A stretch of DNA of 64,000 nucleotides from JAVVHH01 sp963835135 (GTDB taxonomy: Bacteria; Pseudomonadota; Alphaproteobacteria; Acetobacterales; Acetobacteraceae). The DNA lies in contig CAWIEF010000001.1 of assembly GCA_963835135.1 (NCBI GenBank), positions 248,001 through 312,000 of the forward strand, in the 5' to 3' direction. Positions 24,716 through 33,922 of the stretch are shown here, piece by piece. Position 1 is the first letter of the stretch; the number at the start of each line of letters is the position of its first letter. Under the pieces are notes generated by a model, which made no database searches, was not told the origin of the DNA, and worked only from the letters and a program-made list of their open reading frames with translations. A program made the position numbers and the translations under genes.

Positions 24716-26464
24716 TCAAGCCAAGGCGACCTCTACGAGGTGGCGAGCTTGGGTGAGGGCGGCAACGTAGCGGTTCTGGCCGCGGAGCAATTCGGTCTGC
24801 GCAACCCGGCGCATGTGGGGGTCGGCGTAGCCGGGGAGGTCGGCGGCGACGGCCAGGGTGGGGAGCTTGGGGACGGTGTAGGCCGGGTCGTGGCGGAAGC
24901 GGGGCTCGCGCGTGTAGTTCACCGGCACGAGGATGCGGCCGAGCGCGTGCAACACGGCATTCTGCGTCTCGGCGGGCGCGGCGGCGAGGCCTTCGAGGGC
25001 GGCCAGTAACGCTTTGGTGGCGTCGCGCGCGGGCGAGAGGTCGGCCAAGCCGGCCGCGGCGGCCTCGTAGGCGTCGATGGTTTGGAGGAACTCGCCCGTG
25101 GTCGCCGCCCAGTCGAACGGCAGCGTCTCGGCGTTGGCGATGCGGAGTGCGGCCAGGAGATAGATCTTCATGTCGATCATCAGCCGGTCGGGGTCGGCGA
25201 TCTCGATCGTGTCGTTTTCGGTGTGCCAGGCGATGTTCGCGCCGCAGCCGGAGACGTCGTAGTAGCCTTTCTCGGCGCGGACGTCGTCGGGCATGGTCGA
25301 GCTGAGCATGAACAGGCTCGGCATCCCGATATTGTTGAAGCTGTAGTCGCCGGCTTGCGGCGGGCGATGGGTGGCGACCACGGCGTCGGGGACGATGTCG
25401 CGGATCGCGCTCTCGGCCAGGGCGGCGCACTCGGTGAAGGCGCGGGTGTCGTGATACGAGGTCGCCCAGCGGCAGCCTGGGCTGTCGCAATTGATCTGGG
25501 CGAGGCAGTTGGCGTCGAGGTCGGCGGCGAAACGGTCGGTGAACCAGGTCGACCCGGCATAGCGGCCGGTGCTGTGGCCGGGCCACCAGGCGATCTTGAC
25601 GCCGCGCTTCAGCCCGGCGCGATTGGCCCAGAAGATGCGCGCGAGTTCGAGCAGGGTCGCGTCGCCCGTCGCGTTGTCGCCGACGCCGACTTCCCAGCTA
25701 TCCAAATGGCCGTGCACCAGGACGTAGCGGTCGGGGTCCTCGCCTCCTGGGGCGCCGGGGATGCTGACGACGGGGATCTTTTGTGGAAACCAGCCCTCGA
25801 CCAGGTCCGTGCGGATGGTCGCCTCGCCGCCCTCGGCCGCCAGCGCCATCAGGCGCTGCCCGTCGGGGCTGTTGACGGCCACGACGGGGATGGACGGTTT
25901 GCGCGGCCAGTCTTGCAGGTCGGGGCTGCCCCAGATTGTGGTGCAGGTGCCCCAATGCACGTCGGTGCCCGGATTGCAGGCGATGAGGCCGACACCGCCC
26001 CACTCCTCGACGAGGCTGGTGAGCGCCGGATTCCCAAAACCCTGCATCACGACGATGTTGCCTGCGACCAGGCGGCGGACCTCCTCGACCGAGGCAATGC
26101 TGCCGCCGAACAGCGTGGCGATATCGCGATTGTAGGAGCGCAGCGCCTTCGGGTTGGCCTTGAGCGCGACCAGCTTGGCCGTGCGGCCGCCGGGGACCGA
26201 GAGCGACGAGGACGGCGGTTTGGCGCGGCAGGTCACGCCACCGGCCATGACGGAGGCGCTGTATGGGATGGACAGGTAGATCTCCGGCTGGTGCACCTCG
26301 ACGGGGATGCCGGCGCCGTGCAGGCGGGCGACGAGGATGTCCATGGCGCGGTTGACGTCCTCGGGGCGCCAGCGCGGGGTGGTGCTGAACGTCTCGACCA
26401 GCGCCCAGGGCAGGTCAAGGCTGACTTGGTCGAGCAGATGGGCTTCGGCATCGGTGATCGGCAT
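24716..26464 (-). CDS. M28-like peptidase, paralogue 1, with altered active site
   Basis: 582 residues. A PA-like insert precedes a zinc-peptidase core: HGHLDSW near residue 250 and VGDNATGDAT supply the usual M28 His and Asp metal ligands. Where M28 enzymes read GEExGLxGS, this protein reads PGHSTGRYAGSTW near residue 293, so the general-base Glu and the next metal-binding Glu are missing. The C-terminal HTENDTIE carries the last His. No signal peptide is seen. It is divergent from the importer operon at 26548 and has a paralogue at 35973, so it probably acts on the imported compound. Reaction unproven; it may be an amidohydrolase. Confidence 0.8.
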   Translation of the reverse strand: MPITDAEAHLLDQVSLDLPWALVETFSTTPRWRPEDVNRAMDILVARLHGAGIPVEVHQPEIYLSIPYSASVMAGGVTCRAKPPSSSLSVPGGRTAKLVALKANPKALRSYNRDIATLFGGSIASVEEVRRLVAGNIVVMQGFGNPALTSLVEEWGGVGLIACNPGTDVHWGTCTTIWGSPDLQDWPRKPSIPVVAVNSPDGQRLMALAAEGGEATIRTDLVEGWFPQKIPVVSIPGAPGGEDPDRYVLVHGHLDSWEVGVGDNATGDATLLELARIFWANRAGLKRGVKIAWWPGHSTGRYAGSTWFTDRFAADLDANCLAQINCDSPGCRWATSYHDTRAFTECAALAESAIRDIVPDAVVATHRPPQAGDYSFNNIGMPSLFMLSSTMPDDVRAEKGYYDVSGCGANIAWHTENDTIEIADPDRLMIDMKIYLLAALRIANAETLPFDWAATTGEFLQTIDAYEAAAAGLADLSPARDATKALLAALEGLAAAPAETQNAVLHALGRILVPVNYTREPRFRHDPAYTVPKLPTLAVAADLPGYADPHMRRVAQTELLRGQNRYVAALTQARHLVEVALA

Positions 26465-26547
26465 GGCCGAAGTGCACCATCGAACGCCGCCATGGGCAAG
26501 CGGCATGCGATGTGCATGAATGCGGCGTCCAAAAGGAGCCCTGCCTC

Positions 26548-28212
26548 ATGCGTCTCGCGTTGCTGGCGACCGCCCTTCCCGCCCTGCTGATTTCCGCCGC
26601 ACGCGCGCAGCCTGCGGGTGACCTGGTCAGGCCGCTCGCGCTGCTCACGCTGCCGCAAGCCGTCTCGCCGCAGGAATACAATGCAGCCGAGCTGGTGGCC
26701 GACGCCTGGAAGCAGCTCGGGCTGACCGTGACCGTCCGCCCGCTGCCGAGCCAGCAATTCAATCAGGTGGTGTGGTACGAGCGGCAGAAATGGGACGCGA
26801 CGACGTGGACCATGGTCGGGCGGCCCGAGCGGAGCGACCCTGACGAGCTGACCTACAACCTGTTCGTCTCGGCCAATGCCGCCAACGGCTACGACTTCGT
26901 GGGCTATATCAGCCCGGAGTACGACCAGCTGGCGCAGGCGCAGCGGCAGGAGCTGGACCTGACCAAGCGGCAGGGCCTGGTGCAGAAAGCGCAGGAGCTG
27001 GTCAACCACGACCAGCCCTACGGCTTCATGGTGCATCCCAAGAGCCTGGTCGCCTTCAATCAGACGATCTGGGACCCCAAGAGCACCGTGGAGGAGGAAG
27101 GCCTCGGAATCCGCAATTTCTGGACCTGGATCAACCTCACCCCGAAGACGGCGCAGAAGGACATCATCGTCAATTCGACGACGGTGCCGACCAACATCAG
27201 CCCGTTCAACATCCCGGGCGCGCAGGGCTCGTGGGCGACAGAGCTGATCTGGGACCGGTTCATGCGCATCGGGCCGGACGGGCTCCCCAAGCCCTGGGCG
27301 GCCGAGACCGTGACCCGGCCCACGCCGACCACGGTCGAGCTGACGTTGCGGGACGGGATGACCTGGAGCGACGGCCAGAAGGTGACGATCGACGACGCGG
27401 TGTTCAGCCTGCAGGCGCCGGGCTTCAGCGATAAATCGCCGATGTACAAGCCGTTCGTGGCCAACATCGCCAGTGTCGAAAGAACGGGCGACAAATCGTT
27501 GCGGATCACGCTGAAACGGCCGGATGCGGCCTTCCTGGTCAGCTCGCTATCGAAATTGAACCTCGCGCCGAAGCATGTGTGGCAGCCGATCTTCGACGAT
27601 CTCGCCACCAAGCCGCAGACGGCCGAGAGCATCATGGAGCCCAAGCCGGTGGGGTCCGGGCCGTTCCGCGTGGTGTCGATCAACCTGGCCGAGCAGATCG
27701 TGCTCGAGGCCAATCCGGAGCATTGGAGCAAGCCGAAGGCGGGGCGCTTCATCATGCGCATGATGCCCAACATCGAGGCGACGCTGGGCGCGCTCCGGAG
27801 CGGCGAGATCAACGTCCTGACCGACTACACCGGCGATCCGCAACTGCTGTATGGCCTGGGCAAGTCGGACAAGGCGATCGTGGTGTCCGACAGCCTGGAC
27901 ATCGGCTTCAAGTTCGTCGGCTACAACCAGCGGCGGCCGCCGTTCAACGACGTGGCGTTCCGGCAGGCGCTGTCGGCGGCGATGGACCGCGAGACGCTGG
28001 CGGCGGATGCGTGGGGCGACGCGGCGGTGCCGGCCAATAGCTGGGTCTCGCCGGCGCTGAAATTCTGGGCGGTGCCGGACATCCTGAGCCAGATCCCGGG
28101 AAAGAACCTGGAGGGAGCGAAGAAGATCCTCAAGGATGCGGGGTATGTGCTGGTGGATGGCAAGCTGCACTATCCGGCCGGCGTGAAGGAGACGACGGCG
28201 GCCTATCAGTGA
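26548..28212 (+). CDS. Peptide-class ABC substrate-binding protein (SBP_bac_5) in circularly permuted order
   Basis: 554 residues with a Sec signal peptide (LALLATALPALLISAARA). The motif order is unusual. Residues 26-170 match what is normally the last segment of these proteins (ADAWKQLGLTVTVRPL, then YISPEYDQLAQAQ, then RQGLVQKAQELVNHDQPYGF). Next come the normal N-terminal segments (LRDGMTWSDGQKVTIDDAVF near 275-295), PVGSGPFRV near 367, RPPFNDVAFRQALSAAMDR near 460, and it ends just after GAKKILKDAGY near 523. The ATG has AAAAGGAG upstream. It is the first gene of an importer and hydantoinase operon, so it should be the periplasmic receptor for an amide or peptide-like nutrient. Confidence 0.88.
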   Translation: MRLALLATALPALLISAARAQPAGDLVRPLALLTLPQAVSPQEYNAAELVADAWKQLGLTVTVRPLPSQQFNQVVWYERQKWDATTWTMVGRPERSDPDELTYNLFVSANAANGYDFVGYISPEYDQLAQAQRQELDLTKRQGLVQKAQELVNHDQPYGFMVHPKSLVAFNQTIWDPKSTVEEEGLGIRNFWTWINLTPKTAQKDIIVNSTTVPTNISPFNIPGAQGSWATELIWDRFMRIGPDGLPKPWAAETVTRPTPTTVELTLRDGMTWSDGQKVTIDDAVFSLQAPGFSDKSPMYKPFVANIASVERTGDKSLRITLKRPDAAFLVSSLSKLNLAPKHVWQPIFDDLATKPQTAESIMEPKPVGSGPFRVVSINLAEQIVLEANPEHWSKPKAGRFIMRMMPNIEATLGALRSGEINVLTDYTGDPQLLYGLGKSDKAIVVSDSLDIGFKFVGYNQRRPPFNDVAFRQALSAAMDRETLAADAWGDAAVPANSWVSPALKFWAVPDILSQIPGKNLEGAKKILKDAGYVLVDGKLHYPAGVKETTAAYQ

Positions 28213-28220
28213 CTTCCATT

Positions 28221-28311
28221 CGTCATCGCGAGGAGCGCAGCGACGACGCGATCCAGGGCGGCGCGAGCAGCCCTTGCCGCTCTGGATTGCTTCGCTGCGC
28301 TCGCCATGACG
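28221..28311. repeat. Palindromic intergenic repeat, copy 1
   Basis: The element starts cgtcatcgcgaggagcg and ends with its near reverse complement ctcgccatgacg. It can fold into a long imperfect hairpin. It lies between the binding protein and the first permease gene. Related copies are at 31165, 39893 and 62396, with a fragment at 35939. Confidence 0.85.
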
Positions 28312-28331
28312 GTGCCGGGCGGGCGTAAACG

Positions 28332-29312
28332 TTGCGCCGCCTGCTGTTCGAGCGCCTGCGGCATCTGCTGTTCGTGTTGTGGGCGGTTGCCTCGTTGGCG
28401 TTCCTGCTGTTCCGGTTGGCGCCCGGCGATCCGACGCTGAACTTCATCACGCCGACGTTCACGGACGAGACTCGGGCGGCGTTGCTGCATTCGTTCGGGC
28501 TGGATCGGCCGCTCTGGCAGCAATACTTCATCTACCTGGCCAATCTGGTGCGCGGCGATCTCGGGATGTCGTTCCTGCAGGGGCGGCCGGTGATCGCGCT
28601 GCTGTGGGAGGCGCTGCCGAACACCATCGTGCTGACGGTGGTCTCGCTCGGGGCGGCGTATGCGGTCGGCATCGTGGCGGGGGCGTTCCTGGCATTCCGG
28701 CGCGGCGGCGTGGTCGAAGCCGTCGCGATCCCGGCGGCGCTGGCGACACGGTCGGCGCCGGAGTTCTGGCTGGGCATGCTGCTGCTGACCGGGCTCGCAT
28801 TCCAGACCGGATGGTTCCCGACCGGCGGCGCGGCCAGCCCCGGCGCGCCCGATCTCGGGCTGATGCCCCGGCTCGTTTCGGGCGATTTCTGGTGGCACCT
28901 GGCGCTGCCGGCGCTGACGCTGGCGCTCTACTTGCTCGGGCTGCCGTTGTTGATGATGCGGGCGACGATGCTCGAGGTGCTGTCGGACGAGTTCATCGTG
29001 ATGGCGCGGATGAAGGGCTTGTCGCGCTGGTCGATCGTGATGCGGCACGCGGCGCGCAACGCGCTGCTGCCGGTGGCCACCGCGTTCGCGCTCGGGCTGG
29101 GGGCGAGCATCGGCGGCAACGTGGTGGTCGAGACCGTGTTCGGCTGGCCGGGGATCGGGCGGCTGCTGGTCAACGCGGTGCAGGGCGCGGATTACCCGCT
29201 GGCGGAGGGTGCGTTCCTAATGATTGCCGCCGCTTTGGTGCTGATGAACACGTTGGCCGATCTGGCCTACGCGGCCCTGGACCCGAGGGTGTCGGTCGGT
29301 GCGCGGCGTTAA
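28332..29312 (+). CDS. ABC importer permease, DppB-like
   Basis: 326 residues with six hydrophobic helices. N-terminal LFRLAPGDPT and GDLGMSFLQGRPV are typical of DppB/OppB permeases. The coupling (EAA) loop reads MARMKGLSRWSIVMRHAARN near residue 222, which contacts the ATPases. It uses a TTG start directly after repeat copy 1. It overlaps the next permease gene by 14 bases. It forms the membrane channel with the following permease for the substrate captured by the permuted binding protein. Confidence 0.92.
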   Translation: MRRLLFERLRHLLFVLWAVASLAFLLFRLAPGDPTLNFITPTFTDETRAALLHSFGLDRPLWQQYFIYLANLVRGDLGMSFLQGRPVIALLWEALPNTIVLTVVSLGAAYAVGIVAGAFLAFRRGGVVEAVAIPAALATRSAPEFWLGMLLLTGLAFQTGWFPTGGAASPGAPDLGLMPRLVSGDFWWHLALPALTLALYLLGLPLLMMRATMLEVLSDEFIVMARMKGLSRWSIVMRHAARNALLPVATAFALGLGASIGGNVVVETVFGWPGIGRLLVNAVQGADYPLAEGAFLMIAAALVLMNTLADLAYAALDPRVSVGARR

Positions 29313-30159
29313 GGCTTCTCTCGCGCTGCTGAGGGGCGAGCCGTTCGCGGCGGTGGGCGTGACCATCTATGCGGTGATCGCGCTGGTCGCGGCGCTGGCG
29401 CCGGCGTTGGCGCCGCACGATCCGCAAGAGATTCTGCGCGTGGGCCGCCGGGTCGCGCGCTATATGCCGATCTCGCCGGAGTTTTGGCTCGGCACGACGT
29501 CGAGCGGGCGGGACGTGTTGAGCCAGGTCATCTTCGGCACCCGGGCGGCGCTGCTGGTGGGGCTCACGGCGGCGGTCGCCGTGGTGGCGATCGGGACGTT
29601 GATGGGGCTGCTGTCGGGCTATCTCGGCGGCTGGGTCGATCGCCTCGTGACCCGGCTCGCCGACGTCGTGCTGGGGCTGCCGTTCCTGCCGTCGATGCTG
29701 GTGCTGGCGGCGCTGACGCGGCCGGGGACGGCCGTCATCATCGCGAGCGTGGCGATGCTGCTCTGGCCCAATACGGCGCGGGTGATCCGGGCGCAGGTGT
29801 TGAGCTTGCGCGAGCGAGCCTGGGTCGATGCGGCGAGGATGACGGGATGCTCGCCGGGTCGGATCATGTTCGTGCACGTGCTGCCGCAGGTGCTGCCGCT
29901 GGCGGCGCTGTATGGGTCGGTGGCGATCGGTTGGGCGATCCTGGCGGAAGCCTCGGCGTCGTTCCTCGGCTTCGGCGACCCGGCCACCGTCAGCTGGGGC
30001 GTGATGCTGCAGGAGGCGTATGCCAATCAGGCGCTGTCGCGCGGGGCATGGAACTGGTTCGTGCCGCCGGGGATCGCGATCGTGCTGATGGTGTTGGCCG
30101 GGTTCCTTATCTCGCGCGGGTCGGAGAAGCTGCTGTTCCCGAAGCTGGCGGAGCAGTGA
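29299..30159 (+). CDS. ABC importer permease, DppC-like
   Basis: 286 residues, GTG start. The N-terminal helix is followed by LAPHDPQ and FWLGTTSSGRDVLSQVIFGT, the classical DppC/OppC segment, and the EAA loop is DAARMTGCSPGRIMFVHVLP. ASASFLGFGDPATVSWGVML is the conserved late loop. It is translationally coupled on both sides: it overlaps dppB by 14 bases, and the ATPase starts with GTG inside its final codons. Confidence 0.92.
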   Translation: MRGVKASLALLRGEPFAAVGVTIYAVIALVAALAPALAPHDPQEILRVGRRVARYMPISPEFWLGTTSSGRDVLSQVIFGTRAALLVGLTAAVAVVAIGTLMGLLSGYLGGWVDRLVTRLADVVLGLPFLPSMLVLAALTRPGTAVIIASVAMLLWPNTARVIRAQVLSLRERAWVDAARMTGCSPGRIMFVHVLPQVLPLAALYGSVAIGWAILAEASASFLGFGDPATVSWGVMLQEAYANQALSRGAWNWFVPPGIAIVLMVLAGFLISRGSEKLLFPKLAEQ

Positions 30160-31184
30160 GCCTGCTCGCGGTCGAGGATCTGTCGGTGCACTACCGGACG
30201 CGGAGCGGGCCGGTGCGGGCGGTCGATGGCGCCTGGCTCGCGGTGCCGGCGGGCAGCATCACCGGGCTGGTGGGGGAGAGCGGCTGCGGCAAGTCGACGC
30301 TGGCGCGGGCGATCATGGGGGTGCTGCCGGACGTGGCCGTGGTCGCAGGCGGGCGGCTGATGTTCGAAGGGCGGGACCTCGTGGCAATGCCGGAGCGCGA
30401 GCGCAAGACGCTGCGGTGGCGGCGGATGGCATTCGTGCCGCAGACGGCGATGAGCGCGCTCGACCCGGTGCAGCGGCTGCGCGGGCATTTCCTGGAGGTG
30501 CTGTGCGAGCGGGGCGGGCTGTCCCGCCGCGATGCGTCCACGCGGGCGGCGGAGCTGTTCGACCTGGTAGGGCTGCCGCCGGAACGCCTGGCGGACTATC
30601 CGCACCAGTTCAGCGGCGGCATGAAGCAGCGCGCGTCGATCGCGCTGGCCCTGGCGCTCGAGCCGGCGCTGGTGATCGCCGACGAGCCGGTGACGGCGCT
30701 CGACGTGATCGTGCAGCGCCAGGTGCTGGACGTGCTGCTCGCGCTGCAGGCGCGGCTGCGGCTGTCGATGATCCTGGTGACGCATGACATGGCGGTGGTG
30801 GCGTACACCTGCGACCGGGTCGCGGTGATGTATGCGGGCCAGGTGGTCGAGGCGGGGACGGCGCGAGCGGTGCTGGAGCGGCCGCTGCATCCCTACAGTA
30901 TGGGGCTGACGCACGCGTTCCCGGATCTCGAGGGCAGCGAGGCGGCGCTGGTGCCGATCGAGGGCTCGCCGCCGTCGCTGCTGACGCCGCCGCCCGGCTG
31001 CCGGTTCGCGCCGCGGTGCCCGTTCGCAGAGGAGCGGTGCCGCCAGGCGTCGCCGCCAATGGCCGAGGCGGACGGGCATGCGGTGGCGTGCTGGCGCGCG
31101 GACGACGCCGACGCGCTGCGCGCGCTGGCCGCGCGGCCGGCGGTGTGGGCGGCGATGGCCTCTTCGTCACTGCGAGGAGCGTAG
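30156..31184 (+). CDS. ABC importer ATPase, DppD-like
   Basis: 342 residues. Walker A GESGCGKST near 40-48, Q-loop FVPQTAMSALDP, signature FSGGMKQR near 152 and Walker B ALVIADEPVTALD near 170 are intact. The C-terminal oligopeptide-transporter domain has CRFAPRCPFAEERC, whose cysteines can bind a [4Fe-4S] cluster in some relatives. The GTG start overlaps the permease stop. The last residues SSLRGA and the TAG stop are encoded by repeat copy 2, so the C terminus was probably remodelled when the repeat inserted. Confidence 0.93.
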   Translation: MSLLAVEDLSVHYRTRSGPVRAVDGAWLAVPAGSITGLVGESGCGKSTLARAIMGVLPDVAVVAGGRLMFEGRDLVAMPERERKTLRWRRMAFVPQTAMSALDPVQRLRGHFLEVLCERGGLSRRDASTRAAELFDLVGLPPERLADYPHQFSGGMKQRASIALALALEPALVIADEPVTALDVIVQRQVLDVLLALQARLRLSMILVTHDMAVVAYTCDRVAVMYAGQVVEAGTARAVLERPLHPYSMGLTHAFPDLEGSEAALVPIEGSPPSLLTPPPGCRFAPRCPFAEERCRQASPPMAEADGHAVACWRADDADALRALAARPAVWAAMASSSLRGA

Positions 31185-31264
31185 CGACGTGGCAGTCCAG
31201 AGCGGCACGGGCCGCGCTTGCCGCCCTGGATCGCCACGCCACCCAAAGGCGGCTCGCGATGACG
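31165..31264. repeat. Palindromic intergenic repeat, copy 2
   Basis: It starts cgtcactgcgaggagcg and ends ctcgcgatgacg, with an internal module ggatcgccacgccacc that also appears (inverted) in copy 4. It overlaps the last 20 bases of the DppD-like gene and ends 7 bases before the next ATPase gene. Confidence 0.85.
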
Positions 31265-31271
31265 GTTTGGC

Positions 31272-32204
31272 GTGATCGAAGCTCGCAATCTTTCGAAATC
31301 CTACGGCCCCGTCCGCGCGATGGTCGACGTGTCGTTGGCGGTGCGGGAAGGCGAGGCGCTGGGGATCGTGGGCGAATCCGGCTGCGGCAAGACGACGACG
31401 GCGCGGACGATGCTGCGGCTCGAGGAGCCCAGCGCCGGCACGCTGCGGTTCGACGGCGCGGATGTCACCCACCTGCGGGGCGAGGCGTTGCGGCGCTTCC
31501 GGGCGCAGGCGCAACTCGTGTTCCAGAACCCGTTCGACGCGCTCAACCCGCGCTTCACCATCCGACGGTCGCTGCTGGAGCCGTTGCAGAATTTCGCCGT
31601 GCCGAAGGCCGAGCGGGCGGCGCGGATCGAGCGCGTGATGGAGCGGGTGCTGCTGCTGCCCTCGGCGCAGTGGTTGGACCGGCGGCCGCACGAGCTCTCG
31701 GGCGGTCAGTTGCAGCGGGTGGTGCTGGCCCGCGCGCTGATTCCGGAGCCGAAGCTGCTGGTGGCCGACGAGCCGGTGTCGATGCTCGACGTGTCGGTGC
31801 GGGCCGGCATCCTCAACCTGCTGCGGCGGGCGCGGGACGAGTTGGGGCTGGCGGCGATCTACATCAGCCATGATCTCGCGCTGATCCGCACCGTGTGCGA
31901 ACGGACGGCGGTGATGTATCGCGGGCGCGTGGTCGAGACGGGGCCGACGGGCCAACTGATCGCCGCGCCGCACCATCCCTACACGAAAGCGCTGATCGCG
32001 GCCGTGCCGGTGCCGCGGGTCGATCAGGACCGGGCGCCGCTGCCGATCCGCGGCTCGCTGTCGGACCCGCCGCCCAGCGAGGCCGGCTGCGCCTTCCGCA
32101 ACCGCTGCCCGGCCGCCTTTGCCCGCTGCGAAACCGACACGCCCGTCTTGCGCGCCACCGACCCGGCGCGCACCGTCGCCTGCCACCTCGGAGATTCCGT
32201 CTAA
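31272..32204 (+). CDS. ABC importer ATPase, DppF-like
   Basis: 310 residues, GTG start. Walker A GESGCGKTT near 34-42, Q-loop LVFQNPFDALNP, signature LSGGQLQR near 143 and Walker B LLVADEPVSMLD are all present, with H-loop IYISHDLALI. The C-terminal domain contains CAFRNRCPAAFARC. It pairs with the DppD-like subunit. The stop overlaps the ATG of hydantoinase B by one base (TAATG), showing that transport and hydrolysis genes share one operon. Confidence 0.93.
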   Translation: MIEARNLSKSYGPVRAMVDVSLAVREGEALGIVGESGCGKTTTARTMLRLEEPSAGTLRFDGADVTHLRGEALRRFRAQAQLVFQNPFDALNPRFTIRRSLLEPLQNFAVPKAERAARIERVMERVLLLPSAQWLDRRPHELSGGQLQRVVLARALIPEPKLLVADEPVSMLDVSVRAGILNLLRRARDELGLAAIYISHDLALIRTVCERTAVMYRGRVVETGPTGQLIAAPHHPYTKALIAAVPVPRVDQDRAPLPIRGSLSDPPPSEAGCAFRNRCPAAFARCETDTPVLRATDPARTVACHLGDSV

Positions 32205-33922
32205 TGTCCTGCGATCCCGTGACGTTGGAGATCATTCGCGGCGCGATCCGGGCGGCGCAGGCCGAGATGGAGGCGCTGCTGGAGCGCACGGCGATCTCGG
32301 CCTTCATCCGCGAAAAGAAGGATTTCTACACCGCGCTGTTCGATGCGGACGGCGTCATGGCGGTGGGCTCCAACGTGCCGATCTTCGGCGACATCTGCGG
32401 GCCGGTCTTCGAGAGCTTCGCGATCGAGACGATCCGCGAAGGCGACCTGTTCTGGTACAGCGACTGCTACGGCAGCCGGGGCGCGGTGTCGCACTCGAAC
32501 GATCAGGTGTTCCTGGCGCCGGTGTTCCATGGCGGCCGGCGCTGCGCGTTCGTGATGGGCTGGGCGCATTTCTCCGACGTGGGCGGGCTGCGGCCCGGGT
32601 CGATCAGTCCGGACGCGACCGACATCTTCCAGGAGGGCATCATCATCCCGCCGACGCGGCTGATCGATGCGGGGCGGACCAACGAGGCGGCGCTGGCGAT
32701 CTTCTACCGCAACTCGCGCCAGCCGGAGGCGTGCCGGGGCGACACGGCGGCACTGATGGCCAGCGTCGGGCTGGGCGTGCGCCGGATGGCGGAGATCGCC
32801 GGCCGGTTCGGACCGGACACGCTGGCCGACGCGCTGCGGCAATTGCTCGCGCGCACCGAGGCGTTGGTGCGCCGCCGGCTGCGGGAGACGTTCCCGGTGG
32901 GCACGCATCGGTTCACGGACAGCATCGATGGCGACGGGCATGGCAGCGGGCCGCTGCACATCCGCTTCGCGCTGACGCGGACGCCGGACGACCGCTTCAT
33001 CTTCGACGCCAGCGAGACGGACGACCAGGCCGCCGGGCCGGTTAATTTCCTGATGAACCGCGACGTGCCCGGCATGGCGCTCGGGCTCTTTTTCCTCGGC
33101 GGCGACCCGGCCGAAGTGTGCAACGCCGGCGGGCCGCGCGCGCTCGACGAGGTGATCCTGCGCGAGGGGTCGCTGCTGCGGCCGCGCTTCCCGGCGCCGC
33201 TCGGCATGCGCGGGCTGACGATGATGCGGGTGCTGGCGGCGCTGAATGGGCTGATCGACGCGGCCGGTGGCGCGGCGCCGGCGGCGCATTCGGCGTATGT
33301 GATCACGCTGCTGCGCGGAACGGCGGGCGGCGCGCCGTTCCTGATGTCGGACGGGCTGGGCGTCGGCTACGGCGCGCGGGCGGACGCGGACGGGATCGAC
33401 GCGGTGTATTTCGTCGCGCAGGAGAACTACCCGGTCGAGTTCCTGGAGATGGGCTACCCGGTGCAGTTGGCGGCGTATGGTATCCATTGCGATAGCGGCG
33501 GGGCCGGCGAGTGGCGCGGCGGGTGCGGGATCGTGCGGGAATATGTGATCCTGGCCGAAGAGGCGGTGCTGGCGGTACGGATCGACGGCGTCACCAACCC
33601 GCCCTGGGGCGCGAGTGGCGGGCATTCAGCAGGCGCTGGGCGGGCGGTGATCAATCCGGGCCGGGCGGACGAGCGGCTGCTGCGGCCGCTCTCGGATGGC
33701 AACCAGCTGCGGCATGGCGACGTGTTGCGGATCGAGACGGGCGGCGGCGGCGGCCGGGGCGACCCGTATGGCCGGCCGGCCGAGGTTGTGGCGCGCGACG
33801 TGGCGGGCGGCTTCGTCTCGCGCGAGGCGGCCCTGCATGACTACGGCGTTGTGCTGCTGGGCGACGGCAGCGTCGACAAGCCCGCGACGGCGGTCCGGCG
33901 GATACTCAAAGTGGCGGCATGA
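32204..33922 (+). CDS. hyuB: Hydantoinase B / oxoprolinase-type subunit B
   Basis: 572 residues. MSCDPVTLEIIRGAIRAAQ, the conserved DFYTALFDADG and SHSNDQVFLAPVFHGG segments, and the C-terminal GGGGGRGDPYGRPAE are hallmarks of the HyuB family (N-methylhydantoinase B, 5-oxoprolinase B half, acetone/acetophenone carboxylase beta). With HyuA it forms an ATP-dependent enzyme that opens cyclic amides or activates a carbonyl substrate. The ATG overlaps the upstream ATPase stop. Subunit B precedes subunit A here. Specific substrate is not determinable. Confidence 0.92.
   Translation: MSCDPVTLEIIRGAIRAAQAEMEALLERTAISAFIREKKDFYTALFDADGVMAVGSNVPIFGDICGPVFESFAIETIREGDLFWYSDCYGSRGAVSHSNDQVFLAPVFHGGRRCAFVMGWAHFSDVGGLRPGSISPDATDIFQEGIIIPPTRLIDAGRTNEAALAIFYRNSRQPEACRGDTAALMASVGLGVRRMAEIAGRFGPDTLADALRQLLARTEALVRRRLRETFPVGTHRFTDSIDGDGHGSGPLHIRFALTRTPDDRFIFDASETDDQAAGPVNFLMNRDVPGMALGLFFLGGDPAEVCNAGGPRALDEVILREGSLLRPRFPAPLGMRGLTMMRVLAALNGLIDAAGGAAPAAHSAYVITLLRGTAGGAPFLMSDGLGVGYGARADADGIDAVYFVAQENYPVEFLEMGYPVQLAAYGIHCDSGGAGEWRGGCGIVREYVILAEEAVLAVRIDGVTNPPWGASGGHSAGAGRAVINPGRADERLLRPLSDGNQLRHGDVLRIETGGGGGRGDPYGRPAEVVARDVAGGFVSREAALHDYGVVLLGDGSVDKPATAVRRILKVAA

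Noticed and set aside
26482..26510. Possible sigma-54 promoter GGGCAAG-N4-ATGC upstream of the permuted binding protein gene
   Set aside because: Only about 8 of 12 informative positions match, which is expected by chance in this base composition.
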